A DNA stretch of 64,000 nucleotides from Janthinobacterium lividum (GTDB taxonomy: Bacteria; Pseudomonadota; Gammaproteobacteria; Burkholderiales; Burkholderiaceae_D): assembly GCF_023509035.1 (NCBI RefSeq), contig NZ_CP075583.1, positions 3,100,001 through 3,164,000 on the forward strand, given 5' to 3'. This document shows, in pieces, positions 30,620 to 41,200 of the stretch. Both the position numbers and the translations under genes were made by a program. Below the pieces are notes generated by a model. That model saw nothing but the letters and a program-made list of their open reading frames with translations, was not told the DNA's origin and did not search any database. Positions within the stretch are counted from its first letter, which is position 1. Every line of letters starts with the position of its first letter.

Positions 30620-30695
30620 GCGGGAGTAGCTCAGTTGGTAGAGCGCAACCTTGCCAAGGTTGAGGTCGAGAGTTCGAGACTCTTCTCCCGCTCCA
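30620..30695 (+). tRNA. tRNA-Gly(GCC), copy 1
   Basis: 76 bases with encoded CCA, acceptor stem GCGGGAG/CTCCCGC, and anticodon GCC in the loop TTGCCAA. It is the first of five identical copies and follows a consensus promoter. Confidence 0.97.
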
Positions 30696-30787
30696 GTTTT
30701 CTGGATCGTGTCATAGGTAAAAACAGCAGATGCAGTAAAAAGTAGTACTGGCGATGTAGTAGAGCTTCTGATACAATGTTGTCCACT

Positions 30788-30863
30788 GCGGGAGTAGCTC
30801 AGTTGGTAGAGCGCAACCTTGCCAAGGTTGAGGTCGAGAGTTCGAGACTCTTCTCCCGCTCCA
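30788..30863 (+). tRNA. tRNA-Gly(GCC), copy 2
   Basis: Identical to copy 1, with encoded CCA. The 92-base spacer before it contains a -10-like TACAAT that could add a weak promoter. Confidence 0.97.
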
Positions 30864-30935
30864 GTAAATGCTGGATCAGCAGTAACGCAGCACTGGTAAA
30901 ACGGTAGTAAAAAGCAGTAAAATAGCGGTTCGTAT

Positions 30936-31011
30936 GCGGGAGTAGCTCAGTTGGTAGAGCGCAACCTTGCCAAGGTTGAGGTCGAGAGTTCGAGACTCTT
31001 CTCCCGCTCCA
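30936..31011 (+). tRNA. tRNA-Gly(GCC), copy 3
   Basis: Identical to copies 1 and 2. The preceding 72-base spacer has two GCAGTA motifs. Confidence 0.97.
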
Positions 31012-31066
31012 GCGAAAGCTGAAGCAGTACAGCAAGATGGCAGTAGCAGAAAATAGAAGCTCCAAT

Positions 31067-31142
31067 GCGGGAGTAGCTCAGTTGGTAGAGCGCAACCTTG
31101 CCAAGGTTGAGGTCGAGAGTTCGAGACTCTTCTCCCGCTCCA
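31067..31142 (+). tRNA. tRNA-Gly(GCC), copy 4
   Basis: Identical to the other copies and preceded by AGCTCCAAT, the same 9 bases that precede copy 5. An intrinsic terminator follows it. Confidence 0.97.
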
Positions 31143-31152
31143 GAATTCTAAA

Positions 31153-31179
31153 GGGAAGCTAAGCTGGCTTCCTTTTTTT
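31153..31179 (+). terminator. Intrinsic terminator inside the tRNA array
   Basis: GGAAGC (31154-31159) pairs with GCTTCC (31167-31172) and is followed by seven Ts. It lies after tRNA-Gly copy 4, so copy 5 and tRNA-Cys may rely on read-through or on their own promoter. Confidence 0.7.
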
Positions 31180-31225
31180 ATCCGCTGCAGTAGCAAGCGT
31201 GATTAGGCAGTAACCAAGCTCCAAT

Positions 31226-31301
31226 GCGGGAGTAGCTCAGTTGGTAGAGCGCAACCTTGCCAAGGTTGAGGTCGAGAGTTCGAGACTCTTCTCCCGCTCC
31301 A
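31226..31301 (+). tRNA. tRNA-Gly(GCC), copy 5
   Basis: Identical to the other four copies. It lies downstream of the internal terminator and 42 bases before tRNA-Cys. Confidence 0.97.
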
Positions 31302-31343
31302 GTTTTCAAGGTGGGCCGCAAGGCGCATCCAAGCAGTTCCTCT

Positions 31344-31417
31344 GGCGAGGTAGCAAAGAGGTTATGCAGCGGCCTGCAAAGCCGTTTAGACGGGTTCGAT
31401 TCCCGTCCTCGCCTCCA
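31344..31417 (+). tRNA. tRNA-Cys(GCA)
   Basis: 74 bases with encoded CCA: acceptor GGCGAGG pairs with CCTCGCC, the anticodon GCA lies in CTGCAAA, and the T-arm has GGGTTCGATTCCC. The Gly-Cys tRNA order next to pgsA is common in betaproteobacteria. Confidence 0.96.
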
Positions 31418-31421
31418 GATG

Positions 31422-31457
31422 AAAAAAATAGCCCACTTTCGAGTGGGCTATTTTTTT
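31422..31457. terminator. Strong bidirectional terminator after tRNA-Cys
   Basis: A 16-bp perfect stem with a TTCG loop, starting with seven As and ending with seven Ts. It ends the tRNA transcript and insulates the sulP gene. Confidence 0.9.
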
Positions 31458-31468
31458 GTCCATCTTTT

Positions 31469-31499
31469 TGCCGGCGGCGCATCTTGTATAATGCCGGCA
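31469..31499 (+). promoter_or_regulatory. Possible sulP promoter inside an inverted repeat
   Basis: A consensus TATAAT (31487-31492) sits between the arms TGCCGGC (31469-31475) and GCCGGCA (31493-31499). The -35 region is poor (TTTTTG at 16 bases). The rest of the 267 gene-free bases up to 31684 shows nothing else I recognise. Confidence 0.4.
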
Positions 31500-31684
31500 A
31501 GCTCAGCCGCGCCGCCTGGCGCCTTGATGAAACTTCCCCTTTCCGCCATACCGATGTAGTCACTGACGACTTTCCTGCTCCGATCGACCTCAGCGCAGCT
31601 TTTCTGTGACGCCCGCTGGCATGGCTGCGCCTGATTATTGTCCATCAGGCCGGCATTTCCTGTTCCGACTTTGGATTTGACTCA

Positions 31685-33172
31685 ATGATCAACACAACTT
31701 TTCGGGATGAGTGGTACTCGAACCTGCAAAAAAACGTCCTGGCGGGCTTGACCACCTCCTTCGCCCTGGTGCCCGAATGCATCGCCTTTGCCCTGGTGGC
31801 GCAGCTCAATCCCCTGATGGGCCTGTATGGCGCCTTTATCATTTGCGCGTTGACGGCCATCTTTGGCGGGCGCCCCGGCATGATTTCGGGCGCGGCCGGG
31901 TCCATGGCCGTCGTCATCGTGGCGCTGGTGGCGCAACATGGCGTGCAGTACCTGCTGGCCACCGTGGTGCTCGGCGGTATTTTGATGGCGCTGTTTGGCA
32001 TCTTGCGCCTTGGGAAATTGATCCGCATGGTGCCATATCCGGTGATGCTGGGCTTTGTGAATGGCCTGGCCATCGTCATCGCCATGGCCCAGCTGGAACA
32101 CTTTCGCCAGGCCACCGCGCAAGGCGAAGCATGGCTGCAAGGCATGCCCTTGTATGTGATGGGAGCGCTGGTGGCCCTGACCATGGCCATCGTGTACCTG
32201 CTGCCGCGCGTCACGAAGGCCGTGCCGCCGGCGCTGGTGGCTATCTTGGGAGTGGGCGTGCTCAGCCATGTCTTGCACTTGCCCACGCGCACCCTGGGCG
32301 ACCTCGCGCATATCGCCGGTGGCTTGCCGGCCCTGCATTTCCCTGCCGTGCCGCTGGATATGGCCACCTTGCACATCATCTTCCCGTATGCGGCGCTGAT
32401 GGCCATGGTGGGTTTGCTGGAAACTTTGCTCACCTTTAATCTCACAGATGAGATAACAGAAACGCGGGGGCAGCCGAACCGCGAATGCATCGCGCTCGGT
32501 GCCTCGAACATCGTTTCGGGCCTGTTTGGCGGCATGGGCGGCTGCGCCATGATCGGGCAGACCATGATCAACTTGAGCTCGGGCGGCCGCTCGCGCCTGT
32601 CGGGCGTGACGGCCGGCGTGATGATTTTACTGTTCATCCTGTTCCTGTCGCCGCTGATCGAGCGCATCCCGCTGGCTGCCCTGGTGGGCGTGATGTTCGT
32701 CGTGGCGCAGCAGACGTTTGCCTGGGGTTCCTTGCGCGTGCTGGGCAAGGTGCCGTTGCAGGATGCGCTGGTGATCGTTGCCGTGACGGTGATCACGGTG
32801 TTGACGGACCTGGCGATGGCTGTGCTGTGCGGCATCGTCATCGCCGCCTTGAATTTTGCCTGGCAACATGCGCGCGAAATGCGTGCCGACATCGATGACA
32901 GCAACCCTGGCATGCGCGTCTACCTGCCGCACGGCACCCTGTTTTTTGCTTCCACCACGCATTTCCAGGAGCTGTTCCAGTCAGCGTCGGATCCGGCCCG
33001 CGTCATCCTCGACTGCCGGCACCTGCACATGGCCGATCACTCGGCCATCGCCGCCATCGAATCCCTGTATGAGCGCTATGACAAGGCCGGCAAGCATCTG
33101 CAGGTGACGCATCTGTCCGCCCGCAATGAGACCTTGCTGCAGCGGGCCGGGGTGGACGTGAGCGTGGCGTAA
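31685..33172 (+). CDS. SulP family inorganic anion transporter
   Basis: A 495-residue inner-membrane protein with about 10-12 hydrophobic helices up to residue 395, then a STAS domain (RVILDCRHLHMADHSAIAAIE). AGLTTSFALVPECIAFALVA is the family's N-terminal signature. SulP members carry sulfate, bicarbonate or other anions; the sequence does not settle which. It stands alone, after the tRNA terminator. Confidence 0.9.
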   Translation: MINTTFRDEWYSNLQKNVLAGLTTSFALVPECIAFALVAQLNPLMGLYGAFIICALTAIFGGRPGMISGAAGSMAVVIVALVAQHGVQYLLATVVLGGILMALFGILRLGKLIRMVPYPVMLGFVNGLAIVIAMAQLEHFRQATAQGEAWLQGMPLYVMGALVALTMAIVYLLPRVTKAVPPALVAILGVGVLSHVLHLPTRTLGDLAHIAGGLPALHFPAVPLDMATLHIIFPYAALMAMVGLLETLLTFNLTDEITETRGQPNRECIALGASNIVSGLFGGMGGCAMIGQTMINLSSGGRSRLSGVTAGVMILLFILFLSPLIERIPLAALVGVMFVVAQQTFAWGSLRVLGKVPLQDALVIVAVTVITVLTDLAMAVLCGIVIAALNFAWQHAREMRADIDDSNPGMRVYLPHGTLFFASTTHFQELFQSASDPARVILDCRHLHMADHSAIAAIESLYERYDKAGKHLQVTHLSARNETLLQRAGVDVSVA

Positions 33173-33242
33173 AATAGGGGATAGTCTGAGCCGCGCAATT
33201 TCTCGAAAATGGGCGGGATTGGTGAATGTCTGTGGAGTGTGA

Positions 33243-33695
33243 ATGCTGTCGAACGAACAAGAACAATTATTGCAGCAAAGCCAAACGGCTTTTGATGCCT
33301 ACTATGACGCGCTGGGCGCCTCGCTGGTGAATTTTGTCGAGCGCCTGGGCATCCAGCCGGCGCACGAAGTGTTGACGAACGCGGCTGAATACCTGCCGTA
33401 TATCGACGCGGCCATGCGCACCATCGTCATCCGCGACGAGAGCTGGCAGTGGGTGAAAACCATGCTCGGTTACTTTATCGGCGAATACTTCGTGCAAGGC
33501 CATGCGGGCTGCTGGTATGTGGAAACGCGGGCGGAATCGCCGCATTTCTGCCGAATCATGGTGGGCGGCTTCGAGCATGGCTTACCGCTGGATGCCGCCA
33601 TCGATCCGGAACAGCTGGCGCTCGATTTCCTGGCGCAGGCGGTGCCGCGCGAGCTGGCGAAACTCATGGAAGATGCGCAAGCCAGGCTGTGCTGA
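33243..33695 (+). CDS. Conserved-looking hypothetical protein
   Basis: 150 residues, acidic, no signal peptide or membrane helix. It starts MLSNEQEQLLQQSQTAFDAY and contains WQWVKTMLGYFIGEYFVQGH, a short aromatic-rich segment. I do not recognise a family. GGAG lies before the ATG, codon use matches the neighbours, and the gene faces the chemoreceptor gene, so it is probably real. Function unknown. Confidence 0.7.
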   Translation: MLSNEQEQLLQQSQTAFDAYYDALGASLVNFVERLGIQPAHEVLTNAAEYLPYIDAAMRTIVIRDESWQWVKTMLGYFIGEYFVQGHAGCWYVETRAESPHFCRIMVGGFEHGLPLDAAIDPEQLALDFLAQAVPRELAKLMEDAQARLC

Positions 33696-33749
33696 TGCCT
33701 GGCCGTTCGGCATGCGTGGCAGTCACTGCCACGCACTAAATCTCACACT

Positions 33750-35456
33750 TTAAAACTCTTCCCACTCGCCTTCTGCCGGCGCCGTGGCCTTGCTGCTGGC
33801 GCGCGTCACGGGCAGGCGCAGGGCAGGGGCCGAAGCCTTGCGGGCTGGCGTGGCCGGTGCTGCCGGGGCGCTGCGTTGCGCCGCTTTCACGCTGAAACGG
33901 TCGGTGGCCGCCGCGTTGGCATCGAGGCGGAAGACGCTGACTACCTGCGCCAGTTCGCTCGCCTGTTCCTGCATCGCTTCGGCCGCTGCCGAGGCTTCTT
34001 CCACCAGGGCCGCATTTTGCTGGGTCACCTGGTCCATTTCGGAAATGGCCTGGTTGACTTGCTCGATGCCCGCGCTTTGCTCTTCGCTGGCGTTGCTGAT
34101 CTCGCTCATGATGGAGGTGACGAAGCCGATGCTTTGCACGATTTCTTCCATCGTCTTGCCGGCCTTGTCGACCAGGTCCGTGCCCACGTCGACCTTTTGC
34201 ACGGAGTCGTCGATCAAGCCCTTGATCTCTTTTGCCGCTGCGGCAGAGCGCTGCGCCAGGTTGCGCACTTCCGTGGCCACGACGGCAAAGCCGCGACCCT
34301 GTTCGCCGGCGCGCGCCGCTTCCACGGCCGCGTTCAGGGCCAGGATGTTGGTCTGGAAGGCGATGCCGTCGATGACGGAAATGATGTCGACGATTTTCTT
34401 CGACGAGGTATTGATCTCGCCCATGGTGGCCACCACTTCGGCGACCACGGCGCCGCCGCGGCTGGCGATGCCGGCCGCGTCACCGGCCAGTTTATTGGCC
34501 TGGCGCGCGTTGTCCGCGTTCTGTTTCACGGTCGAGGTCAGTTCTTCCATCGACGAGGCTGTTTCTTCCAGCGAACTGGCTTGCTGTTCCGTGCGCGACG
34601 ACAGGTCCTGGTTGCCGGCGGCGATTTCCGCGGAGGCCGTGGCGATGGTGTCGGTGCCGCTGCGCACCTGGCCGACGATGCCGACGAGGCTATCGTTCAT
34701 GGTTTTCAGGGCATGCATCAGCTGGCCCGTTTCATCGCGGCCTTGCGCCGTGATGACGCTGCTCAGGTCGCCTGCTGCCACGGTTTCCGCCACTTTCACG
34801 GCGGCACGGATGGGGCCGGTAATCGAGCGCGTGATCCACCACGCGAAACCGATGCCCATCAGCACGGCCAGCACGCCCATGGTGATCAGGAAGATGCGGG
34901 TGCCGCTGTAGGCTTCGATGATGCTGGCGCCGACGCCGTCGGCTGCCTTGATCTGCATCTGGGCAAAGCGTTTCACTTCGGCCAGGTAGGCTGCCGTGAT
35001 CGGCGCGACTTCCTTGTCGAACACTACCTTGGCGCCTGCCACGTCGCCGTCGGCCTTCATCTTGAAGGCGCGCGCGCGCGTCGTCACGTAGTCGGTGCGC
35101 ACCTTGCGAACCACCTTGAACTGCTCGATCACGGCCGGGTTGAGCAGCGCAGCGACGATGTCGTCCTGCAGCTTGCTGGAACGCTCCGCATCGACTTTCA
35201 AGTCTTCCTCGATCTTGGCCCGCACGACGGGATCGGTGATTTCAAACGAGGCGACGCCGCGCACGCTATTGAGTTCAATGATCTTCGACCATTCGGCCAC
35301 CATGCGCTGGTTCTTGATGCTGGTATTGATGAGGCGGTAAGTCAGGTCGCTGGCCGTTTGCATGCGCACGAGGGCTGTGATGGTCAAGGCGGCAAGCAAC
35401 AGCAATACGACAGCAAAGCCGACGCCAAGTCGGCTGCCGATGTTCAGGTTTTTCAT
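33750..35456 (-). CDS. Methyl-accepting chemotaxis protein
   Basis: A 568-residue chemoreceptor: membrane helix at about 10-30, a periplasmic four-helix-bundle sensor (35-190), a second membrane helix (190-212), HAMP, and a signalling domain with the hairpin tip [20 protein letters not shown]. The protein ends in EWEEF, a tether of the NWETF type that binds CheR/CheB, so it is probably adapted by methylation. Ligand unknown. No che gene is adjacent. Confidence 0.95.
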   Translation of the reverse strand: MKNLNIGSRLGVGFAVVLLLLAALTITALVRMQTASDLTYRLINTSIKNQRMVAEWSKIIELNSVRGVASFEITDPVVRAKIEEDLKVDAERSSKLQDDIVAALLNPAVIEQFKVVRKVRTDYVTTRARAFKMKADGDVAGAKVVFDKEVAPITAAYLAEVKRFAQMQIKAADGVGASIIEAYSGTRIFLITMGVLAVLMGIGFAWWITRSITGPIRAAVKVAETVAAGDLSSVITAQGRDETGQLMHALKTMNDSLVGIVGQVRSGTDTIATASAEIAAGNQDLSSRTEQQASSLEETASSMEELTSTVKQNADNARQANKLAGDAAGIASRGGAVVAEVVATMGEINTSSKKIVDIISVIDGIAFQTNILALNAAVEAARAGEQGRGFAVVATEVRNLAQRSAAAAKEIKGLIDDSVQKVDVGTDLVDKAGKTMEEIVQSIGFVTSIMSEISNASEEQSAGIEQVNQAISEMDQVTQQNAALVEEASAAAEAMQEQASELAQVVSVFRLDANAAATDRFSVKAAQRSAPAAPATPARKASAPALRLPVTRASSKATAPAEGEWEEF

Positions 35457-35838
35457 GTAATTCCTAACAGTTTAATAGTCATGATCGCCGCCGCCAGCAG
35501 GGGCGGACAGGCGCCGCAAGGCGCAGGGGATCGGGGTCATCGGGTGCCGCGTGATGGCTGTGCGGCGCGCCACGCTGAGCGTGGCGATGGAGGTGAAGCA
35601 AGGGGCATATCGGTCAGGCTGACCGCTGCCCAGCAAGCCGCAAGTATAGCATTGACGCAGGGAAATAGTTTTTCAAAGCAATTTTAATTATTTTTTGATA
35701 TTGATTTCCTGTTGTGTTTTTACATCAAGTCCCTAGTCCATAAGTACTATCACTTACATTTCACCTTACTTTTCCCCTCGGCGGCTGATAAAATACTAAT
35801 GATAATCATTCGTATTAAAACATTGACCAGGGAAATGT
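35457..35838. other. Intergenic region between chemoreceptor and siderophore receptor
   Basis: 382 bases between divergent genes. The half near the chemoreceptor is GC-rich and holds a perfect 9-bp hairpin (35568-35576 with 35578-35586). The half near the receptor is AT-rich and holds the Fur box. I see no gene or RNA. Confidence 0.7.
35792..35816. promoter_or_regulatory. Fur box of the siderophore receptor gene
   Basis: The core AATGATAATCATT (35798-35810) is a perfect 6-1-6 palindrome, extended outward by AATAC and GTATT with one mismatch. It matches the Fur consensus well and lies 22 bases before the receptor ATG. Iron-replete Fur should repress the gene. Confidence 0.9.
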
Positions 35839-37989
35839 ATGCAGCAACAGCGCAAGCCAGGATGTAAACCGATCACCATCGCCGTACTGGGCGCCTTGAC
35901 CTTGGGCGCTACGCCACTGGCGGCGTGGGCGCAGGAAAGCTTGCCTGCCGTCACCGTCACGGCATCGAAGGACAAGGATGGCTATGTCGCCGCCACCTCC
36001 GCCAGCGGCACCAAGACGGAAATGGCCTTGCGCGACGTGCCGCAGACGATCAACGTGGTGCCGGCCGCCGTCATCCGCGACCAGAACGCCATGTCGATCC
36101 AGGACATCATGAAGAATATCCCTGGCGTGGGCCTGTCCACGGGCGACGGCCAGCGCGACCAGGTATTCATCCGCGGCTTCACGGCCATCGGCGACCAGTT
36201 TGTCGACGGCTTCCGCGATGACGCCCTGTATTTCCGCGACCTGTCGAACGTGGAGCGCCTGGAAGTGATCAAGGGGCCGGCCGCCGTGCTGTACGGCCGC
36301 GGTTCTTCGGGCGGCCTGGTGAACCGCATCACCAAAAAACCGGGCGTGGATATCACGGACGTGGCCCTGAGCCTGAGCAACACGGCAGGGCGCCGCGGCG
36401 AAGTCGACGTGGGCCGGGTCGGCGAGACGGTGGATTGGCGCGTTACGGGCGCGCGCGAATTGTCGGACAGCTACCGCGACCAGCAATTCATCAACCGCAC
36501 GGCGCTGGCCCCTAGCGTGGCGATCCGCCTCTCAAGCGCCACCAAATTGCTGCTGCAGGGCGATTACCTGGAAGACCGCCGCCTGACGGACTTCGGCATT
36601 CCGTCCTACCAGGGCCGTCCCGTGGCCGTCGATGCGGGCACCTATTATGGCGCCGCCAATGCCCGCGATGCCGACTTCAGCCAGTCGCGCGTGGTGTCCA
36701 CGGCCGCCACCCTGACGCACAAGTTCAGCGATACCTTGTCGCTGCGCAATGCCTTCCGCTATTACGACTATCACCTGGACCGCAACAACACGAATATTTC
36801 CGGCAACGTCAATGAAGTCAAGGGCACGATGAGCCTGGGCCACGCCAAGCTGAACCGCGACGAAAGCGGCTGGTTCAACCAGACGGAACTGACGCAAAAA
36901 CTGGTCACGGGCACCTTGCGCCACGAAGTGCTATATGGCGCCGAGTTCGGCAAGCAAGACAAGGATGCGTCGAGCTGGGCTTCGACCGTGGTGGCGACGA
37001 ATGTATCGATCTTCAATCCCGTGCTGCCGCAGGTCAACCGCAGCAAGCTGGGCGCACGCAGCGATACTTTCGGCACCTACGACACGGCCGCCGCCTACGT
37101 GCAGGACGCCATCAGTTTCAGCGACGAGTGGAAGGCGCTGGCCGGCCTGCGCTACGACCGCTACAAGCAGCAGTCGCGCCTGGCCAATGCGGCCGGCCTG
37201 ACGACGGCCGACCTGTCGCGCACGGATTCGGCTTACAGTCCCCGTGCCGGCCTCGTCTGGCAACCGAGCGCGGCGCAGTCGTACTACGCCTCGTGGAGCC
37301 GCTCGTTCCAGCCGAGCGGCGAGAACTTCGCCCTGGCCGCCAACAATGCCGACCTGGCGCCGGAAACCACGCGCAACACGGAAGTGGGCGCCAAGTATGA
37401 CCTGTGGGGCGGCCGCGCCAACGCCACCGTGTCGCTGTTCCGCCTGGAGCGCGACAATATCAAGACCAGCGACCCGATCACGAACCGCATCGTGCCCGTC
37501 GGCACGCAGCGCACGGACGGCCTGGAGCTGACCTTCAATGCGGATCTGCACGATGGCTGGAAAATGATGGCCGGCTACGCCTACCTGGACGCCACCATCA
37601 CCGATTCCATCGCCGTCGACCGCAGCGTGAATGCGCCCGGCACGACGACGGCCAGTGCCGTCGCCATCAAGGGCAAGCGCGCTACCCTGACGGCGCGCAA
37701 CACGGCCAACCTGTGGCTGACGAAAGACCTGGGCCACGGCTTCACGGTGGGTGGCGGCGCGAACGCCGTCGGCAGCCGCTTCGCCAATCCGGGCAACACG
37801 GTGGTGCTGCCAGGCTACGTGACGGCCGACGCCATGGCCGCGTACCGCACGGGTCGCTATGAAGTGCAGCTGAACGTCAACAATATCGGCGACACGCGCT
37901 ACATCGTCTCGGGCCACGGTTCCAGCCCGAACCTGAGCTTGCCGGGCGCGCCGCGCAATGTGGCGCTGACCTTGCGCTATAGCCTGTAA
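35839..37989 (+). CDS. TonB-dependent siderophore receptor
   Basis: A 716-residue outer-membrane receptor for ferric siderophores, powered by TonB. A signal peptide ends near AWAQE, a TonB-box-like segment (LPAVTVTASK) follows, then the plug (DVPQTINVVPAAVIRDQ...VERLEVIKGPAAVLYGRG) and a beta-barrel ending in LRYSL. It is closest in type to the catecholate-receptor group, but the siderophore cannot be told from sequence. A Fur box lies directly upstream. Confidence 0.93.
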   Translation: MQQQRKPGCKPITIAVLGALTLGATPLAAWAQESLPAVTVTASKDKDGYVAATSASGTKTEMALRDVPQTINVVPAAVIRDQNAMSIQDIMKNIPGVGLSTGDGQRDQVFIRGFTAIGDQFVDGFRDDALYFRDLSNVERLEVIKGPAAVLYGRGSSGGLVNRITKKPGVDITDVALSLSNTAGRRGEVDVGRVGETVDWRVTGARELSDSYRDQQFINRTALAPSVAIRLSSATKLLLQGDYLEDRRLTDFGIPSYQGRPVAVDAGTYYGAANARDADFSQSRVVSTAATLTHKFSDTLSLRNAFRYYDYHLDRNNTNISGNVNEVKGTMSLGHAKLNRDESGWFNQTELTQKLVTGTLRHEVLYGAEFGKQDKDASSWASTVVATNVSIFNPVLPQVNRSKLGARSDTFGTYDTAAAYVQDAISFSDEWKALAGLRYDRYKQQSRLANAAGLTTADLSRTDSAYSPRAGLVWQPSAAQSYYASWSRSFQPSGENFALAANNADLAPETTRNTEVGAKYDLWGGRANATVSLFRLERDNIKTSDPITNRIVPVGTQRTDGLELTFNADLHDGWKMMAGYAYLDATITDSIAVDRSVNAPGTTTASAVAIKGKRATLTARNTANLWLTKDLGHGFTVGGGANAVGSRFANPGNTVVLPGYVTADAMAAYRTGRYEVQLNVNNIGDTRYIVSGHGSSPNLSLPGAPRNVALTLRYSL

Positions 37990-38005
37990 TTTTTGTCACT
38001 CCCTC

Positions 38006-38032
38006 AAAACCCGCTCGCGAGCGGGTTTTTTT
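38006..38032. terminator. Intrinsic terminator after the siderophore receptor
   Basis: AAAACCCGCTCG pairs with CGAGCGGGTTTT and is followed by more Ts. A strong, nearly symmetric terminator. Confidence 0.9.
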
Positions 38033-38260
38033 CATGGGTGGGTAGCTGCGCCGGGCAGGCGGGCATTATTTAGAGGGAATGTTCGGTACCGCTAAATTAA
38101 TATTGACTAAAGGCAATTTTTTCCAGCGGACTAAGCCTTGACTGGGATTGAGGGGTAAAATACCTGTCATACGGCACAGGCATGGTGCTTATATCTTGGT
38201 GATATGACACTACCACGACGCCGTATGACTTTTATTTACTCACATCATAGAGGCCTGAAT

Positions 38261-41200
38261 ATGGTTCAGATGTCCAGGCGCCAGTTCCTTCGGGTAACTG
38301 GCGCGACCATTGCTGGTTCCAGCCTCGCCCTGCTCGGTTTCGCACCGGGCCAGGCGATGGCGGAAGTGCGGCAATACAAGCTGTCTCGCACGACCGAGAC
38401 ACGCAATACCTGTCCTTACTGTTCGGTAGGATGCGGCGTCCTGCTGTATGGACTGGGTGACGGCGCGAAAAATGCCGTCTCCAGCATCATCCACGTGGAA
38501 GGCGATGCCGATCACCCGGTGAACCGCGGCACCCTGTGCCCGAAAGGCGCCAGCCTGGTGGACTTCATCCACAGCCCGAACCGCCTGAAAGTGCCCGAAT
38601 ACCGTGCGCCCGGCGGCACGGAATGGCAAGCGATCTCCTGGGATGTGGCGCTCGACAAGATCGCGCGCCTGATGAAGGATGACCGCGATGCCAACCTGAT
38701 CGAAAAGAATGCCGACGGCAAGACCGTCAACCGCTGGCTCTCCACCGGCATGCTGGCCGCGTCCGCCGGCAGCAACGAGGTCGGTTACCTGACCCACAAG
38801 ACAGTGCGCAGCATGGGGATGCTGACCTTTGATAATCAGGCGCGTGTATGACACGGACCGACGGTGGCAGGTCTTGCCCCGACGTTTGGCCGTGGCGCGA
38901 TGACGAATCATTGGGTCGATATCAAGAATGCCGACGTGATTTTGGTCATGGGCGGCAATGCAGCAGAAGCACATCCTTGCGGATTCAAATGGGTAACGGA
39001 AGCGAAGGCGCATAACAAGGCCAAGCTGATCGTTGTCGATCCGCGTTTTACCCGTACCGCATCCGTGGCAGATTACTACTGCGCCACGCGTACCGGCACG
39101 GACATCGTCTTCCTCGGCGCGATCATCAATTATCTGCTGACGAACGACAAGATCCAGCATGAGTACGTGCGCAACTACACGGACATGCCCTTCATCGTGC
39201 GCGAAGACTATGCGTTCGAGGATGGCCTGTTCTCGGGTTTCGACAAGGAAAAAGGCAAGTACACCAACAAGGCCACCTGGGATTACGAGATCGGCGACGA
39301 TGGCTACGCCAAGGTCGACCCGACCCTGGAACACCCGCGCTGCGTCTACCAGATGATGAAGAAGCACTACGCGCGCTACACGACCGAGATGGTCGAACGT
39401 ACGTGCGGCGTGTCGGCCGACAAGTTCCACAAGGTGGCGGAAGCCCTGGCTTCGACCGCCGTGCCGGGACGCGCCGGCACCATCCTGTACGCGCTGGGTT
39501 GGACGCACCACTCGACGGGCGCGCAAACCATCCGCACGGGCGCCATGGTGCAACTGTTGCTGGGCAATATGGGCATCGCCGGCGGCGGCATGAACGCCTT
39601 GCGCGGCCACTCGAACATCCAGGGCTTGACCGATCTGGGCCTGATGTCGAACCTGTTGCCAGGTTACATGACCTTGCCCAACGAGGGCGAGCAGGATTTC
39701 GATGCGTATATCGACGCGCGCGCCACCAAGCCGCTGCGGCCGAACCAGCTCAGCTACTGGAGCAATTACCGCAAATTCCACGTCAGCTTCATGAAGACGT
39801 GGTGGGGTGATTTCGCCACGGCCGAGAACAACTACGCCTTCGACTACTTGCCAAAACTCGACAAGCCGTATGACTTGATGCAAGCCATCGAGAACATGCA
39901 CCAAGGCAAGATGACGGGCTATATCTGCCAGGGCTTCAATGTGCTGGCCTCCGCGCCGAACAAGCAGAAGGTCACGGAAGCGCTGTCGAAGCTGAAGTTC
40001 CTCGTCATCATGGATCCGCTTGCCGTGGAAACGGGCGAATTCTGGAAGCCGCACGGGCAGTACCACGAAGTCGATCCCGCCAAGATCATGACGGAAGTGT
40101 TCCGCCTGCCGACGAGCTGCTTCGCCGAAGAGCGCGGTTCGCTGGTCAGTTCTTCGCGCGTCTTGCAGTGGCACTGGCAGGCGGCTGAACCGCCGGGCCA
40201 GGCGCGCAGCGACCTGGAGATCATGTCGGGCCTGTTCCTGCGCATGCGTAGCATGTACAAGAAAGAGGGCGGCAAGTTCCCCGATCCGATTCTCAACCTG
40301 ACGTGGAATTATGCGCAGCCGCATAACCCGCAGCCGGAAGAAATCGCCCGCGAATTCAACGGCCGTGCGCTGGCCGACTTGTACGATCCGAAAGATCCGA
40401 CCAAGCTGCTGGTGAAGAAGGGCGAGCAGTTGGCTTCGTTTGCGCAATTGCGCGACGATGGCACGACCACCAGCGGTTGCTGGATCTTCGCCGGCAGCTG
40501 GACGCAGGCGGGCAACCAGATGGGACGGCGCGACAATAGCGACCCGACCGGCATCGGCCAGACTTTGGGCTGGGCCTGGGCGTGGCCGGCGAACCGCCGC
40601 GTGCTGTACAACCGCGCCTCGTGCGACTTGAAGGGCAAGGCCTTCGATCCGACCCGCAAGCTGATCGAATGGAATGGCACGAACTGGAGCGGGGCCGACA
40701 TTCCCGACTTCAAGGTCGACGAACCGCCGGAAAACGGCATGGGTCCGTTCATCATGCTGGGCGAGGGTGTGGCGCGCTTCTTTGCGCGTGGCGCCATGGC
40801 CGAAGGACCGTTCCCCGAGCATTACGAGCCGTTCGAAAATCCGCTGGGCTACAACCCCATGCATCCGAAAAACCCGCAGGCGACCAGCAATCCGGCCGCG
40901 CGCGTGTTCGCCGATGACCGGAAGATGTTTGGCACGCATGAGGAATATCCGCATGTAGCCACCAGCTACCGCCTGACCGAGCATTTCCATTACTGGACCA
41001 AGCATGCGCGCCTGAACGCCATCATCCAGCCGCAGCAATTCGTCGAAATCGGCGAAGAGCTGGCCAAGAGCATCGGCGTCGTTGCGGGTGGTGAAGTGCG
41101 CGTCAGTTCCAAGCGGGGTCACATCATCGCCAAGGCCGTCGTCACCAAGCGCATCAAGGCGTTGATGATCGAGGGCAAGCAGGTGCATACCGTGGGCCTG

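Noticed and set aside
30620..31301. Regularly spaced direct repeats resembling a CRISPR array
   Set aside because: The repeats are 76-base tRNA-Gly genes with uneven spacers of 55-92 bases and no cas genes.
38090..38260. FNR site upstream of fdnG (TTGACTAAAGGCAA)
   Set aside because: Only about 7 of 10 key bases match the consensus; not enough to claim.
38849..38851. TGA in fdnG as a disabling stop codon
   Set aside because: Conserved residues continue in the same frame, a SECIS hairpin follows, and selA, selB and selC are nearby.
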